Source of the DNA: Amycolatopsis pittospori
GTDB taxonomy: Bacteria; Actinomycetota; Actinomycetes; Mycobacteriales; Pseudonocardiaceae
DNA length: 44,025 nt
Reading direction: 5' to 3'
NCBI RefSeq assembly: GCF_013870525.1
Contig: NZ_JACBXD010000067.1
Location: forward strand, 1 to 44,025
A program made the translations under genes and the position numbers. Each line of letters opens with the position of its first letter. Positions within the stretch are counted from its first letter, which is position 1. The notes under the pieces were generated by a model. It was not told where the DNA came from, searched no databases, and worked only from the letters and a program-made list of their open reading frames with translations. Of the stretch, positions 15,946-24,013 are shown piece by piece.

Positions 15946-16601
15946 TGGGGATTTTCGGACGCAAGCGCGAGGCCAAGCCCAGCGGACGGCACGCCGCGCC
16001 CGAGGTCGTGGACCGCTCCGGCAGCGACGACGCCGAGGAGATCGAGCCTCAGCTCTCGGAGACCCCGGACGGCCCCTTCGACGTCGCGGACGCGCCCGAG
16101 GACGGCATCCCGAGGATCGACCTCGGCTCGGTCAAGGTGCCGGTGCCCGACGGTTCCCAGGTCCAGGTCGAGATGGACCCGGACAGCGGCGGCGTCCGCG
16201 CGGTGCACGTCGTCACCGAGCAGGGCCAGATCACCGTCAGCGGCTACGCGGCCCCCCGGTCGGGCGGCCTGTGGAAGGACGTCAGCACCGAGCTCACCGA
16301 GCAGCTGCGGGCCGACGGCGCCAAGGTGTCGGTCGGCATGGGGGAGTGGGGACTGGAGCTGTCCGCGATCGTCGGTGACGTCGCGCTGCGGTTCGTCGGG
16401 GTCGACGGCCCGCGCTGGATGCTCCGCGGTGTCATCGCCGGGCCGCAGTCGCAGGCGTCGGAGGCGCCCGGGGTGCTGCGCGAGATCGTGCGGCACACCG
16501 TCATCGACCGCGGCGACGCGCCGATGCCGGTCCGCACCCCGCTGACCATCACGCTGCCCGACGCCGTCGCGCAGCACATCGCGGAACAGCAGCAGGGTTA
16601 G
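15945..16601 (+). CDS. DUF3710 family protein
   Basis: A 218-residue soluble protein starting GIFGRKREAKPSGRH, with a basic N-terminus and a long acidic stretch before DGIPRIDLGSVKVPVPDGSQ, the family signature. The core ends with RWMLRGVIAGPQ and a REIVRHTVIDRGDAPMPV segment. DUF3710 proteins (M. tuberculosis Rv2696c) have no established function. The GTG start shares one base with the dut stop, so the pair is translationally coupled. The 3' end overlaps the convergent hydrolase gene by four bases. Confidence 0.92.
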   Translation: MGIFGRKREAKPSGRHAAPEVVDRSGSDDAEEIEPQLSETPDGPFDVADAPEDGIPRIDLGSVKVPVPDGSQVQVEMDPDSGGVRAVHVVTEQGQITVSGYAAPRSGGLWKDVSTELTEQLRADGAKVSVGMGEWGLELSAIVGDVALRFVGVDGPRWMLRGVIAGPQSQASEAPGVLREIVRHTVIDRGDAPMPVRTPLTITLPDAVAQHIAEQQQG

Positions 16602-17308
16602 GCGGAGGCCTTCAACCAGGCCAGTACGGTCGCCCGGCCCAGGGATTCCCGGTCCGCGCCGAGGGCGGTGAGCGTCGACTCGCCGACCTCGGCGCGCGGC
16701 AGGGCCGCCGCCCAGGCGCGGGCGACCTCCGCCGGGTGGATCGGATCGTCCACGCAGGCGCCGATCCCGGCGGGCACGTCGAGCCCTTTCAGCTCTTCGA
16801 GTGCCGGCGCGGGATGTGAAGCCGCCGTACGCAGACTCGCCGCCAGGCCGTCACCGTGCCGCCGCCAAGCCCGCCCGAGCTCTTCCGAGAGCCACTCGGG
16901 GACGCCGCCGGACGATTTCGCCAGCGCGCCGTCCACCCCGTTTTCGGCCACCAGATCCGCTGACAGGCGTGCGGCCAGCGACGCGGGTGCTTCCCCGGCC
17001 GGACCGTTCCAGGCCGGGAGAGCGGCCAGCAGGCCGGTGCAGCGGCCCGGATTGCGGACCGCCCACTCCGCCGAGAGATGCGCGCCGAACGAGATGCCGC
17101 CGACGAGCAGTGGACCACGTTCGGCGGCAAGCCGGTCCAGCTCCGTGAGATAGCCGTCCGCGAGCCGGTCCCCAGGGGGTGGCGGAGGGGCCAGAAGAGG
17201 GACGCCGAGCGCCCGCAACGGGCCTTCGAACACCCTGCGTACGAACACTTCGTCCGACCCGGTGCCGGGGAGTACGACTGCCGTCGTAGGCGGAATAGCG
17301 GAGGTCAC
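16598..17308 (-). CDS. Alpha/beta hydrolase (Rv2695-like)
   Basis: A 236-residue alpha/beta hydrolase-fold protein. It opens with TTAVVLPGTGSDEVFVRRVF; the LPGTGSDE loop is probably the oxyanion side. The nucleophile elbow is GGISFGAH with S73, and AGIGACVDDPIHPAEVARAW near the end supplies the Asp and His region (DDPIH). There is no signal peptide, so it acts in the cytoplasm on an unknown ester or thioester. GTG at 17308 follows GGGAGAAGA. Placement between DUF3710 and the OB-fold gene mirrors M. tuberculosis Rv2695. Confidence 0.85.
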   Translation of the reverse strand: MTSAIPPTTAVVLPGTGSDEVFVRRVFEGPLRALGVPLLAPPPPPGDRLADGYLTELDRLAAERGPLLVGGISFGAHLSAEWAVRNPGRCTGLLAALPAWNGPAGEAPASLAARLSADLVAENGVDGALAKSSGGVPEWLSEELGRAWRRHGDGLAASLRTAASHPAPALEELKGLDVPAGIGACVDDPIHPAEVARAWAAALPRAEVGESTLTALGADRESLGRATVLAWLKASA

Positions 17309-17411
17309 GTTGCGATCTTCTCCCAAACCGGTTTCCCTGGCTTGAGCACAGTTACGCTGGATTACGCACGGGCCGTTCAAGTCGGGGGCCCCGGAGCACA
17401 GGAGCACCGTT

Positions 17412-17792
17412 ATGTCCGCCAAAGACGGCGGCTACTTCAGCCGGTTGGTTCGCAAGCTGACCAGCGACGTCGAGGATCTCGACGCCGACGACCTGTCCGA
17501 AAAATCCGAGGCCGGCGGTGCGCAGCGCGCCTGTGACTGCCGGTCGGGTCAAGAGGTGACGGTGCTCGGCAGACTCCGCAGCGTGGAGCTCTGCCCGTCC
17601 AACGAGGCCGCGACACTGCAGGCCGAGCTGTTCGACGGCACACAGGGTGTGACGCTAATCTGGCTCGGACGCCGCCGGATCCCCGGAATCGAACCCGGGC
17701 GAACCATCAAGGTGCGCGGCCGGATGGCCGAACGTGATGGCCAGAAGGTGCTTTACAACCCCTATTACGAACTTCAGAGCACTGTGAGTTGA
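17412..17792 (+). CDS. OB-fold nucleic acid-binding domain protein (Rv2694c-like)
   Basis: A 126-residue protein. After a short helical lead (YFSRLVRKLTSDVEDL) and linker, an OB-fold runs from about residue 48 (EVTVLGRLRSVELCPS) through ATLQAELFDGTQGVTLIWLG, RRIPGIEPGRTIKVRGRMA and VLYNPYYELQ. This matches the tRNA-anti type OB domain of mycobacterial Rv2694c. It probably binds single-stranded nucleic acid or acts as an accessory subunit; no partner is evident. It leads into the DUF3159 gene 9 bp downstream, and both are likely one transcript. The ATG follows GGAGCACCGTT. Confidence 0.88.
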   Translation: MSAKDGGYFSRLVRKLTSDVEDLDADDLSEKSEAGGAQRACDCRSGQEVTVLGRLRSVELCPSNEAATLQAELFDGTQGVTLIWLGRRRIPGIEPGRTIKVRGRMAERDGQKVLYNPYYELQSTVS

Positions 17793-17801
17793 TCCCGCAT
17801 C

Positions 17802-18545
17802 GTGACTGAACCCGCCAGCGGCGAGCAGAAGAAGACCGGGGAAGAGCCGGAGGGCGAAAAGCCCCAGCCCACCCTGCTGGAACAGATGGGCGGGCTGTCG
17901 GGGCTGTTCTACTCCTCGCTGCCGGTCATCGTGTTCGTGATCGCGAACGCGATCTTCGGCCTGACCGTCGGCATCTGGGCCGCCGTCGGCAGCGCGGTGG
18001 CCATCACGGTGCTGCGCGTCGTGCGCAAGGAGCCGCTGCAGCCCGCCATCTCCGGGTTCTTCGGCGTGGCGATCGCGGCGTTCATCGCCTACCGGACCGG
18101 CTCGGCCAAGGGCTTCTTCCTGTTCGGCATCTGGACGAGCCTGGTCTACTTCGGCGTCTTCGTGCTCTCGATCGTCGTGCGCTGGCCGCTCGCCGGTGTG
18201 GTGTGGAACGCGCTGAACGGCAACGGCCACGCCTGGCGCAAGGACAAGAAGTCGCTGATCTCGTACTCGATCGCGACCGGTGCGATGGCGCTGATCTTCG
18301 GCGCCCGGTTCATCGTGCAGCGCTGGCTCTACGACGAGGACTACACCGGCTGGCTGGCCTTCGCGAAGATCGCGATGGGCTACCCGCTGTACGCGCTCGG
18401 CCTGCTCAGTGTCGTCTGGGCGGTACGGCGGTCGGAGAAGCACCTCAAGGCGCAGGCCGAAGAGGCACCCCGCGAGGAGACCGACGCCGAGGTCGAGGCG
18501 CGCCTGCGCGAGAAGTACGCGCAGGCGCCCGCCGTCGAGAACTAG
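17802..18545 (+). CDS. DUF3159 integral membrane protein
   Basis: A 247-residue membrane protein with about six helices between residues 30 and 215 (GLFYSSLPVIVFVIANAIFG, IWAAVGSAVAITVLRVV, ISGFFGVAIAAFIAYRTG, GFFLFGIWTSLVYFGVFVL and two more). The N-terminal 25 residues are charged and polar (EQKKTGEEPEGEKPQ), and the C-terminus is an acidic helix (AEEAPREETDAEVEARLREK). QMGGLSGLFYSSLP and RKEPLQPAISG are DUF3159 features (M. tuberculosis Rv2693c). No function is known. Its constant position beside the ceo potassium genes invites a link to ion homeostasis, which is only positional inference. Confidence 0.92.
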   Translation: MTEPASGEQKKTGEEPEGEKPQPTLLEQMGGLSGLFYSSLPVIVFVIANAIFGLTVGIWAAVGSAVAITVLRVVRKEPLQPAISGFFGVAIAAFIAYRTGSAKGFFLFGIWTSLVYFGVFVLSIVVRWPLAGVVWNALNGNGHAWRKDKKSLISYSIATGAMALIFGARFIVQRWLYDEDYTGWLAFAKIAMGYPLYALGLLSVVWAVRRSEKHLKAQAEEAPREETDAEVEARLREKYAQAPAVEN

Positions 18546-18566
18546 CCACTTCCGTCAAGATCCCCC

Positions 18567-18625
18567 CGTGTTATGAACGGACCTTTCATAACAGGATTTG
18601 TTATGAAAGGTCCGTTCATAACACG
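18567..18625. repeat. Long intergenic palindrome E, nested arms
   Basis: Perfect 26-bp arms (18567-18592 and 18600-18625) around a 7-base loop. Each arm folds on its own: GTTATGAA-7 bases-TTCATAAC. It lies between the convergent stops of the DUF3159 gene (18545) and ceoC (18649). The arm pattern GTGTT-NN-GAA-5N-CTTTC-NN-AAC is the same as in the palindrome at 2875. A degraded third half (GGACCGTTCAGTAAC) runs into the ceoC stop. Confidence 0.93.
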
Positions 18626-18648
18626 CGCTGGGGGCGTGACAGGACCGT

Positions 18649-19305
18649 TCAGTAACCCAGCGCGGTCCGGATCTCCGGTTCCACGTCCGACGTCGCGACG
18701 AACAGCAGCTCGTCACCCGGCTCCAGCGGATCCTCCGGCTGCGGCACGATCACCCGGTCGCCGCGCAGGATCGTCACCAGCGCCGCGTCCCGCGGAAGGT
18801 TGATCTCGCTGACCGCCTTGCCCGCCAGCGGCGTCTCCTCCGGGAGGGTGAGTTCGACCAGGTTCGCCTGGCTCTGACGGAACGTCATCAGCCGGACGAG
18901 ATCGCCGACGCTCACCGCCTCCTCGACCATCGCCGCGAGCATCCGCGGTGTCGACACGGCGACATCGACGCCCCAGGCGTCGTTGAACAGCCATTCGTTG
19001 GCCGGGTTGTTCACCCGCGCCACCACCCGGCGCACCGCGAACTCGGTCTTCGCGAGCAGCGACACCACCAGGTTCGCCTTGTCGTCGCCGGTCGCGGCGA
19101 TCACGACGTCGCACTGCTCGATGCCCGACTCCTCGAGGATCGACACCTCGCAGGCGTCGCCCAGCACCCAGTCGGCCTGGTCGACGGTATGCGGCTCGAA
19201 CTGGTCGGCCTCACGCTCGATGAGCATCACCTGGTGACGCCCGTCGATCAGCTCCGCGGCGATCGACCGGCCCACCGCGCCCGCCCCGGCAATCGCGACC
19301 CGCAT
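18649..19305 (-). CDS. ceoC: TrkA-family K+ uptake regulatory protein CeoC
   Basis: A 218-residue RCK protein. The N-terminal Rossmann domain opens with VAIAGAGAVGRSIAAELI, has an acidic beta-2 end (MLIERE) for NAD(H) binding, and DVVIAATGDDKANLVVSLLA. A TrkA_C domain from about residue 140 has LVELTLPEETPLAGKAVSEI and PGDELLFVA. Such proteins gate or regulate potassium transporters in response to nucleotides. Its ATG shares one base with the ceoB stop; the pair matches M. tuberculosis Rv2691-Rv2692 and likely works as a hetero-oligomer. The divergent transporter at 20123 is the natural partner. Confidence 0.93.
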   Translation of the reverse strand: MRVAIAGAGAVGRSIAAELIDGRHQVMLIEREADQFEPHTVDQADWVLGDACEVSILEESGIEQCDVVIAATGDDKANLVVSLLAKTEFAVRRVVARVNNPANEWLFNDAWGVDVAVSTPRMLAAMVEEAVSVGDLVRLMTFRQSQANLVELTLPEETPLAGKAVSEINLPRDAALVTILRGDRVIVPQPEDPLEPGDELLFVATSDVEPEIRTALGY

Positions 19306-19970
19306 CAGTTCTCCTCTTCCGGTTCGCGAGCGGCGACGGTGGTCACGTCGCTGACAGTCCCCGACTTCGCGGCGACGTAGACGGTGTCGTCGGCCTGGAT
19401 CACGGCCTTGGTGTCGGGCAGTACGGCGGTGCCGAACCGCATGATGAACGCGACCCGCGCGCCGGTGGTCTCCTGCAGTTCGCGCACGCTGCGCCCGAAC
19501 CACCCCTCGTGCAAGGGGAGTTGCAGGAGCGCGACGCTGCCTGAAGGGTCGCGCCATTCCGAGGCGACGCCGTCGGGGAGCAGGGTGCGGAGGAACCGGT
19601 CGGTCGTCCACGGGACGGTCGCCACGGTCGGGATGCCGAGCCGTTCGTAGACGGCGGCGCGCTTGTGGTCGTAGATCCTGGCGACGACCTTGTCGATGCC
19701 GAAGTTCTCCCTGGCCACCCGCGCCGAGATGATGTTCGAGTTGTCGCCACTGGACACCGCCGCGAAGGCACCCGCGCGTTCGATCCCGGCCTCGATCAGC
19801 ACCTGCCGGTCGAATCCGACGCCGACCACCTGCTGACCGTGGAAATCACTGCCGAGCCGCCGGAACGCCTGCTGGGTCTTGTCGATGATGGCGACCTCGT
19901 GCCCGAGCCGCCCCAGCGCCGCGGCCAGGGATGCGCCGACCCGGCCGCATCCCATGATCACCACGTGCAC
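19305..19970 (-). CDS. ceoB: TrkA-family K+ uptake regulatory protein CeoB
   Basis: A 221-residue RCK protein, paralogue of the next gene. It opens HVVIMGCGRVGASLAAAL with an acidic beta-2 (VAIIDKTQQ), then AGAFAAVSSGDNSNIISARVA and a TrkA_C domain containing GWFGRSVRELQETTGARVAF and DDTVYVAAK. It binds NAD(H) or a nucleotide and controls a potassium carrier. The GTG start at 19970 is supported by AAGGAGG six bases upstream. A 7-bp hairpin (GCGGACG/CGTCCGC, 19989-20009) lies in its short leader. It is divergent from the transporter gene with 152 bp between. Confidence 0.93.
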   Translation of the reverse strand: MHVVIMGCGRVGASLAAALGRLGHEVAIIDKTQQAFRRLGSDFHGQQVVGVGFDRQVLIEAGIERAGAFAAVSSGDNSNIISARVARENFGIDKVVARIYDHKRAAVYERLGIPTVATVPWTTDRFLRTLLPDGVASEWRDPSGSVALLQLPLHEGWFGRSVRELQETTGARVAFIMRFGTAVLPDTKAVIQADDTVYVAAKSGTVSDVTTVAAREPEEEN

Positions 19971-20122
19971 GCCCTGCCTCCTTAGTTCGCGGACGTTTCA
20001 CCCGTCCGCAGGTACCCAGACACACCAGCGCCGAACTTACCGTGAGCACGGTCGGCTACTCCACCGTCCTCCCCGCCGCCACCCTCAACGGAGACGCTGT
20101 GCGTCACAGTTAGTCTTCCCAG

Positions 20123-22156
20123 GTGTCGAAGTTCCCGACCGTATTGAAGCGGCTCGTCCTCGGACGTCCATTCCGGAGTGACCGCCTCTCGCATACGCTC
20201 CTGCCGAAGCGCATCGCGCTGCCGATCTTCGCGTCGGACGCGCTTTCCAGCGTCGCGTACGCGCCTGAGGAAATCTTTCTGACGCTCAGCGTCGCCGGCT
20301 TGTCCGCGTATGCGTTCGCGCCCTGGATCGGGGTCGCCGTCGCGCTCGTCATGCTGGTCGTGGTCGCCTCCTACCGGCAGAACGTGCACGCCTATCCCAG
20401 CGGCGGCGGGGACTACGAGGTCGCCAACACCAATCTGGGCGGCAAATTCGGTCTCACCGTGGCCAGCGCGCTGCTGGTGGACTACGTGCTCACCGTGGCG
20501 GTGTCGACGTCGTCCGGCGTCGCGAACATCGGTTCGGCCATCCCGTGGGTGGCGCAGCACAAGGTGATCGCCGCGGTGGTCATCGTGGTCGTGCTGACCG
20601 CGCTGAACCTGCGCGGGGTGCGTGAATCGGGCAAAGCGTTCGCGATCCCGACCTACGGATTCATCGTCGGCATCCTCGGCATGGTGGTCTGGGGCCTGAT
20701 CGAGGCGGCCTCGGGCGCCGACATGCGGGCCGAAAGCGCCGATTTCGGCTTGCACGAAGAAGCCTCTTTGACCGGTTTCGCGTTCTTCTTCCTGCTGCTG
20801 CGGACGTTCTCCTCCGGCGCCGCGGCGCTGACCGGGGTCGAGGCGATCAGCAACGGCGTCCCGGCGTTCCGGAAGCCCAAGTCGAAGAACGCGGCGACCA
20901 CGCTGCTGATGATGGGCGTGCTCGCGGTGACGATGCTGGTCGGCATCATCACGCTGGCGATCATCACCGAGGTCAAATTCGCCGAGCATCCCGAGACGCA
21001 GCTGTCCGGCGCCCCGGCAGGCTACGAGCAGAAGACGATCGTCGCGCAGATCGCGCACGCGGTGTTCGCCGACTTCACGCCGGGCTTCTACTACATCTCC
21101 TTCGTCACCGGGATCATCCTGCTGCTGGCCGCGAACACCGCGTTCAACGGTTTCCCGGTGCTCGGCTCGATCCTCGCGCAGGATCGCTATCTGCCGCGCC
21201 AGCTGCACACCCGTGGTGACAGGCTCGCGTTCTCCAACGGCATCCTGTTCCTCTCGGCCTTCGCGCTGGTCCTGATCATCGCTTTCGACGCCGAGGTCAC
21301 GAAGCTCATCCAGCTCTACATCGTGGGGGTTTTCGTCTCCTTCACGATCAGCCAGGCGGGCATGATCCGGCACTGGAACCGCTTGCTGGCCAGGGAGACC
21401 GACCCGACGGTGCGGCGGCGGATGCGGCGCTCGCAGACGGTCAACGCGATCGGCCTCACCATGACCGGCACCGTGCTGGTCATCGTGCTGATCACGAAGT
21501 TCCTCCTCGGCGCCTGGATCGCGATCGCGGCGATGGTGGCGATCTACGCCCTGATGACCGCGATCCGCAAACATTACGACCGGGTCGCCGAGGAATTGCG
21601 CGAGATGGACCGGAAACCGGTCGTACTGCCTTCCCGTAACCACGCGATCGTGCTGATTTCGAAACTGCACCTGCCGACGTTGCGCGCGCTTTCCTACGCC
21701 AAGGCCGTGCGGCCGGACGTCCTCGAAGCCGTCACCGTGAACGTCGACGACATGGAGACGCGCAAACTCGTCCAGGAATGGGACGACCACAATTTCAAGG
21801 TGCCGCTGAAGGTGATCGAATCGCCGTACCGCGAGATCACGAAGCCGGTGCTGGACTACGTGAAGCGCGTCCGCGGGGACAACCCGCGCAACGTGGTGAC
21901 CGTGTTCATCCCGGAGTACGTGGTCGGGCACTGGTGGGAGCAGGTGCTGCACAATCAGAGCGCGCTGCGGCTCAAGGGGCGGCTGCTGTTCCAGCCCGGC
22001 GTCATGGTGACCAGCGTGCCGTGGCAGCTCGAATCGTCGGAAAAGGCCATCAACCGCGACCGCAAGGCACGCCCCGCGGCGGGCGACGTCCGGCGCGGGT
22101 TCTCCCCGGCGGGTAAGCCGCCCGAAAAGATCAAGGACAAGGAAAAATCAGAATGA
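20123..22156 (+). CDS. KimA-like K+/H+ symporter of the APC superfamily (often annotated amino-acid permease)
   Basis: A 677-residue protein with about 12 helices (residues 30-520) and a cytoplasmic C-terminal alpha/beta domain resembling a universal-stress fold (about 535-640). It follows Bacillus subtilis KimA (YdaO) closely: SDALSSVAY, AYPSGGGDYEVANTNLG, LLVDYVLTVAVS, ALTGVEAISNGVPAF, RGDRLAFSNGILFL, LYIVGVFVSFTISQ. D39, Y46, D120, Y121 and probably Y399 correspond to the KimA residues reported to bind K+ (D36, Y43, D117, Y118, Y377). Substrate is therefore inferred as potassium, supported by the divergent ceoBC genes. It is the positional match of M. tuberculosis Rv2690c. A basic tail (KPPEKIKDKEKSE) ends it. 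The TGA overlaps the next ATG. Confidence 0.85.
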   Translation: MSKFPTVLKRLVLGRPFRSDRLSHTLLPKRIALPIFASDALSSVAYAPEEIFLTLSVAGLSAYAFAPWIGVAVALVMLVVVASYRQNVHAYPSGGGDYEVANTNLGGKFGLTVASALLVDYVLTVAVSTSSGVANIGSAIPWVAQHKVIAAVVIVVVLTALNLRGVRESGKAFAIPTYGFIVGILGMVVWGLIEAASGADMRAESADFGLHEEASLTGFAFFFLLLRTFSSGAAALTGVEAISNGVPAFRKPKSKNAATTLLMMGVLAVTMLVGIITLAIITEVKFAEHPETQLSGAPAGYEQKTIVAQIAHAVFADFTPGFYYISFVTGIILLLAANTAFNGFPVLGSILAQDRYLPRQLHTRGDRLAFSNGILFLSAFALVLIIAFDAEVTKLIQLYIVGVFVSFTISQAGMIRHWNRLLARETDPTVRRRMRRSQTVNAIGLTMTGTVLVIVLITKFLLGAWIAIAAMVAIYALMTAIRKHYDRVAEELREMDRKPVVLPSRNHAIVLISKLHLPTLRALSYAKAVRPDVLEAVTVNVDDMETRKLVQEWDDHNFKVPLKVIESPYREITKPVLDYVKRVRGDNPRNVVTVFIPEYVVGHWWEQVLHNQSALRLKGRLLFQPGVMVTSVPWQLESSEKAINRDRKARPAAGDVRRGFSPAGKPPEKIKDKEKSE

Positions 22157-23358
22157 GTGTGGACGCGTCGACCGGTACATGGCTCGGGCGGACGATCGAG
22201 CTGGAGGTCGGCGCGGTCGCGCACGGCGGGCACTGCGTCGCGCGGACGGAAGGGCGGGTCGTGTTCGTGCGGCACGCGCTGCCCGGTGAACGGGTCCTGG
22301 CGTCCGTCACCGAGGACAAGGGTGGCTCGTTCTGCCGCGCCGACGCGATCGAGGTCCTCGAAGCGTCCCCGGAACGCGTCGAGCCGCCGTGCCCGCTCGC
22401 GGCGCCGGGGGAGTGCGGCGGCTGCGACTGGCAGCACGCGACCCCCGCACATCAGCGTGAGCTGAAAGCGGCCGTGGTCGCGGAGCAGCTGAAGCGGCTC
22501 GCCGGCATCGAGCGCGACGTCGTCGTCGAAGCCCTCGACGGTGACTACCTGGGCTGGCGCAGCCGCGTCCGGCTCGTCGCGGGCAAGGACGGCCGCGCGG
22601 GCTTCCGGGCCCACCACAGCCACCGCGTGATCCCGATCGACGACTGCCCGATCACCGTGCCGGGCGCGCTCGACGACGTCGTGTCGCGGAAATGGCGGCC
22701 CGGGTCGGAAATCGAGGTCACCAAGGACGGCGCCGGCCACGTGCACCTGCGTGACCTCTCGACGGTCCACGGGAAGACCCGCTCGCGTCAGCTCTCGGGC
22801 GGGCTCGCCGTGCAGCACGCCGCCGGCCGCGACTGGCGACTGGACGCCCACGGCTTCTGGCAGGTCCACCCGAACGCCGCCGACACGCTCGCCGCCGTCG
22901 TCGCCGAATGGGCCGAAGCCCCGCGCGACGGCGTGGCGTGGGACCTCTACGCCGGCGTCGGCCTCTTCGCCTCTGTGCTCGCTTCGCAGGTCGGCCCGAA
23001 CGGTCGCGTCCTGGCCGTCGAATCCGGCCGCCGCGCCGTGTCGGACGGCGAGGAGAACCTGGCCGACCTCCCTCAGGTCCGCTGGCGCTCCGGCCGCGTC
23101 GAACACCTGCTGGCCGACGCCCCCAAACCCGTCGACGTCGTCGTCCTCGACCCGCCACGCAAGGGCGCGGGCAAGGCCGTCGTCGAGTCGATCGTGGAAG
23201 GCTCGCCGGACCGGATCGTCTACGTCGCCTGCGACCCGGCCGCGCTGGCGCGGGACATCGCGCTGTTCGCGGCGCACGGATACGGGCTCAGCGACCTTCG
23301 CGCCTTCGATGCTTTCCCGATGACGCACCACGTCGAATGCGTTGCGTTGCTGCAATAA
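22153..23358 (+). CDS. TrmA/RlmD-type 5-methyluridine RNA methyltransferase
   Basis: A 401-residue SAM-dependent RNA uridine-C5 methyltransferase. An N-terminal TRAM domain (residues 12-65, LELEVGAVAHGGHCVAR region) is followed by a 4Fe-4S site: C80, C88, C91 (CPLAAPGECGGC) and C165 (DDCPI). The catalytic domain has WDLYAGVGLFASVLA (motif I), VVLDPPRKGAG (motif IV) and YVACDPAALARD carrying the nucleophilic cysteine, ending in HHVECVALL. The target, rRNA or tRNA, is not decidable by eye. The ATG overlaps the transporter stop by four bases. It matches M. tuberculosis Rv2689c. Confidence 0.92.
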   Translation: MSVDASTGTWLGRTIELEVGAVAHGGHCVARTEGRVVFVRHALPGERVLASVTEDKGGSFCRADAIEVLEASPERVEPPCPLAAPGECGGCDWQHATPAHQRELKAAVVAEQLKRLAGIERDVVVEALDGDYLGWRSRVRLVAGKDGRAGFRAHHSHRVIPIDDCPITVPGALDDVVSRKWRPGSEIEVTKDGAGHVHLRDLSTVHGKTRSRQLSGGLAVQHAAGRDWRLDAHGFWQVHPNAADTLAAVVAEWAEAPRDGVAWDLYAGVGLFASVLASQVGPNGRVLAVESGRRAVSDGEENLADLPQVRWRSGRVEHLLADAPKPVDVVVLDPPRKGAGKAVVESIVEGSPDRIVYVACDPAALARDIALFAAHGYGLSDLRAFDAFPMTHHVECVALLQ

Positions 23359-23399
23359 ATGCTGATTCGTAGACCGCCGGAATGATTGTTCCGGGTTGC

Positions 23400-23440
23400 G
23401 GGCGGGCAAGTGCTGTTTGGGCTTGTCCGCCCTTTTCTTG
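23400..23440 (+). terminator. Rho-independent terminator after the TrmA-type gene
   Basis: An 11-bp stem with one G-T wobble (GGGCGGGCAAG at 23400-23410 with CTTGTCCGCCC at 23422-23432), an 11-base loop and a TTTTCTT tail. This is the most classical U-tract terminator of the window and closes the transporter/methyltransferase operon. Confidence 0.9.
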
Positions 23441-23499
23441 CTGGTTAACTTCATTCGCAACGGGGTTTTCTGATCGACATTTGCGAATGGGTCCGAATC

Positions 23500-23592
23500 A
23501 TGAATTTACTTACGTCGGTATGCGGTGACTGCGACGGTAAAGGCTGTTCCGGTTGCGACGGGACCGGCACGATCACCATCGTGGAGGACTGA
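23500..23592 (+). CDS. 30-residue DnaJ-zinc-finger-like mini-protein (candidate)
   Basis: ATG at 23500 to TGA at 23590-23592 encodes 30 residues. The middle is CGDCDGKGCSGCDGTG: two CxxC pairs with the CxGxG spacing of DnaJ zinc-finger modules, enough to bind one zinc. The upstream ribosome site is weak. The downstream gene's GGAGG lies inside its last codons, so the two could be coupled. No named family was recognised. It could instead be a decayed fragment of a longer zinc-binding gene. Confidence 0.5.
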   Translation: MNLLTSVCGDCDGKGCSGCDGTGTITIVED

Positions 23593-23596
23593 CCGA

Positions 23597-23953
23597 GTGC
23601 TCCCGTCAATGCTTCCTCCGGGAGTCACCTCTCAGGAATTCATCTACCGTAACGGCCGGAAACAGGTCATCTACAGTGCGCCGTATCCCTCCGAGGGACC
23701 GATTCTCGTACGGGACACGTTGGGTCGGCAGGCGTACATGTTCATGTACGCCCATTTCGTCTTCACCTGGGCGGAAGGCGCAGTCGATGTCCAGGTCAGT
23801 CACGGCACGCTCGCCGGGCCGAAGATGCCGTTGTGGCAGGGCGTCAAGATCTCTTCGTCTTGGTCGGGTCCCGCGTTGGCCGAGTTCGGTAAGGCCTGGG
23901 CGCTGGATCAGATGACCGGGACCCGGGCCAGCCAGGCCATCGTGACCGATTAG
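23597..23953 (+). CDS. Uncharacterised 118-residue protein
   Basis: GTG at 23597 has a good ribosome site (GGAGG at 23583-23587); an in-frame ATG at 23609 is an alternative. The protein has no signal peptide or membrane helix. It begins with LPSMLPPGVTSQEFIYRNGR, then KQVIYSAPYPSEGPILVRDT, a beta-rich middle (AYMFMYAHFVFTWAEGAVDV) and a helical end (PALAEFGKAWALDQMTG). It follows the cysteine-rich mini-ORF by four bases and lies in DNA of visibly lower GC than its neighbours, next to a repeat nest, which suggests acquisition. No function can be assigned. Confidence 0.68.
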   Translation: MLPSMLPPGVTSQEFIYRNGRKQVIYSAPYPSEGPILVRDTLGRQAYMFMYAHFVFTWAEGAVDVQVSHGTLAGPKMPLWQGVKISSSWSGPALAEFGKAWALDQMTGTRASQAIVTD

Positions 23954-23967
23954 GTCAGACCGCGCCT

Positions 23968-24013
23968 GTCGTGAGTGTTTTGGGTCGTTCTAACGACCCA
24001 AAACACTCACGAC
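23968..24013. repeat. Long intergenic palindrome C
   Basis: Perfect 22-bp arms (23968-23989 and 23992-24013) around CT, 15 bp past the stop of the 118-residue gene. The right arm recurs without its partner at 24306-24327 and 24523-24544. Confidence 0.93.

Noticed and set aside
19971..20122. Possible c-di-AMP (ydaO) riboswitch between ceoB and the KimA-like gene
   Set aside because: The gap is short and I could not match the conserved core on either strand; only a 7-bp hairpin is evident. A covariance-model search would decide.
19982..21952. Long open frame on the minus strand opposite the KimA-like gene, and similar antisense frames at 1343-2767, 26130-27812 and 29214-31322
   Set aside because: They are mirror frames of high-GC genes with His/Arg/Asp-rich, non-protein-like composition and no ribosome sites; the genes on the other strand have clear domains.
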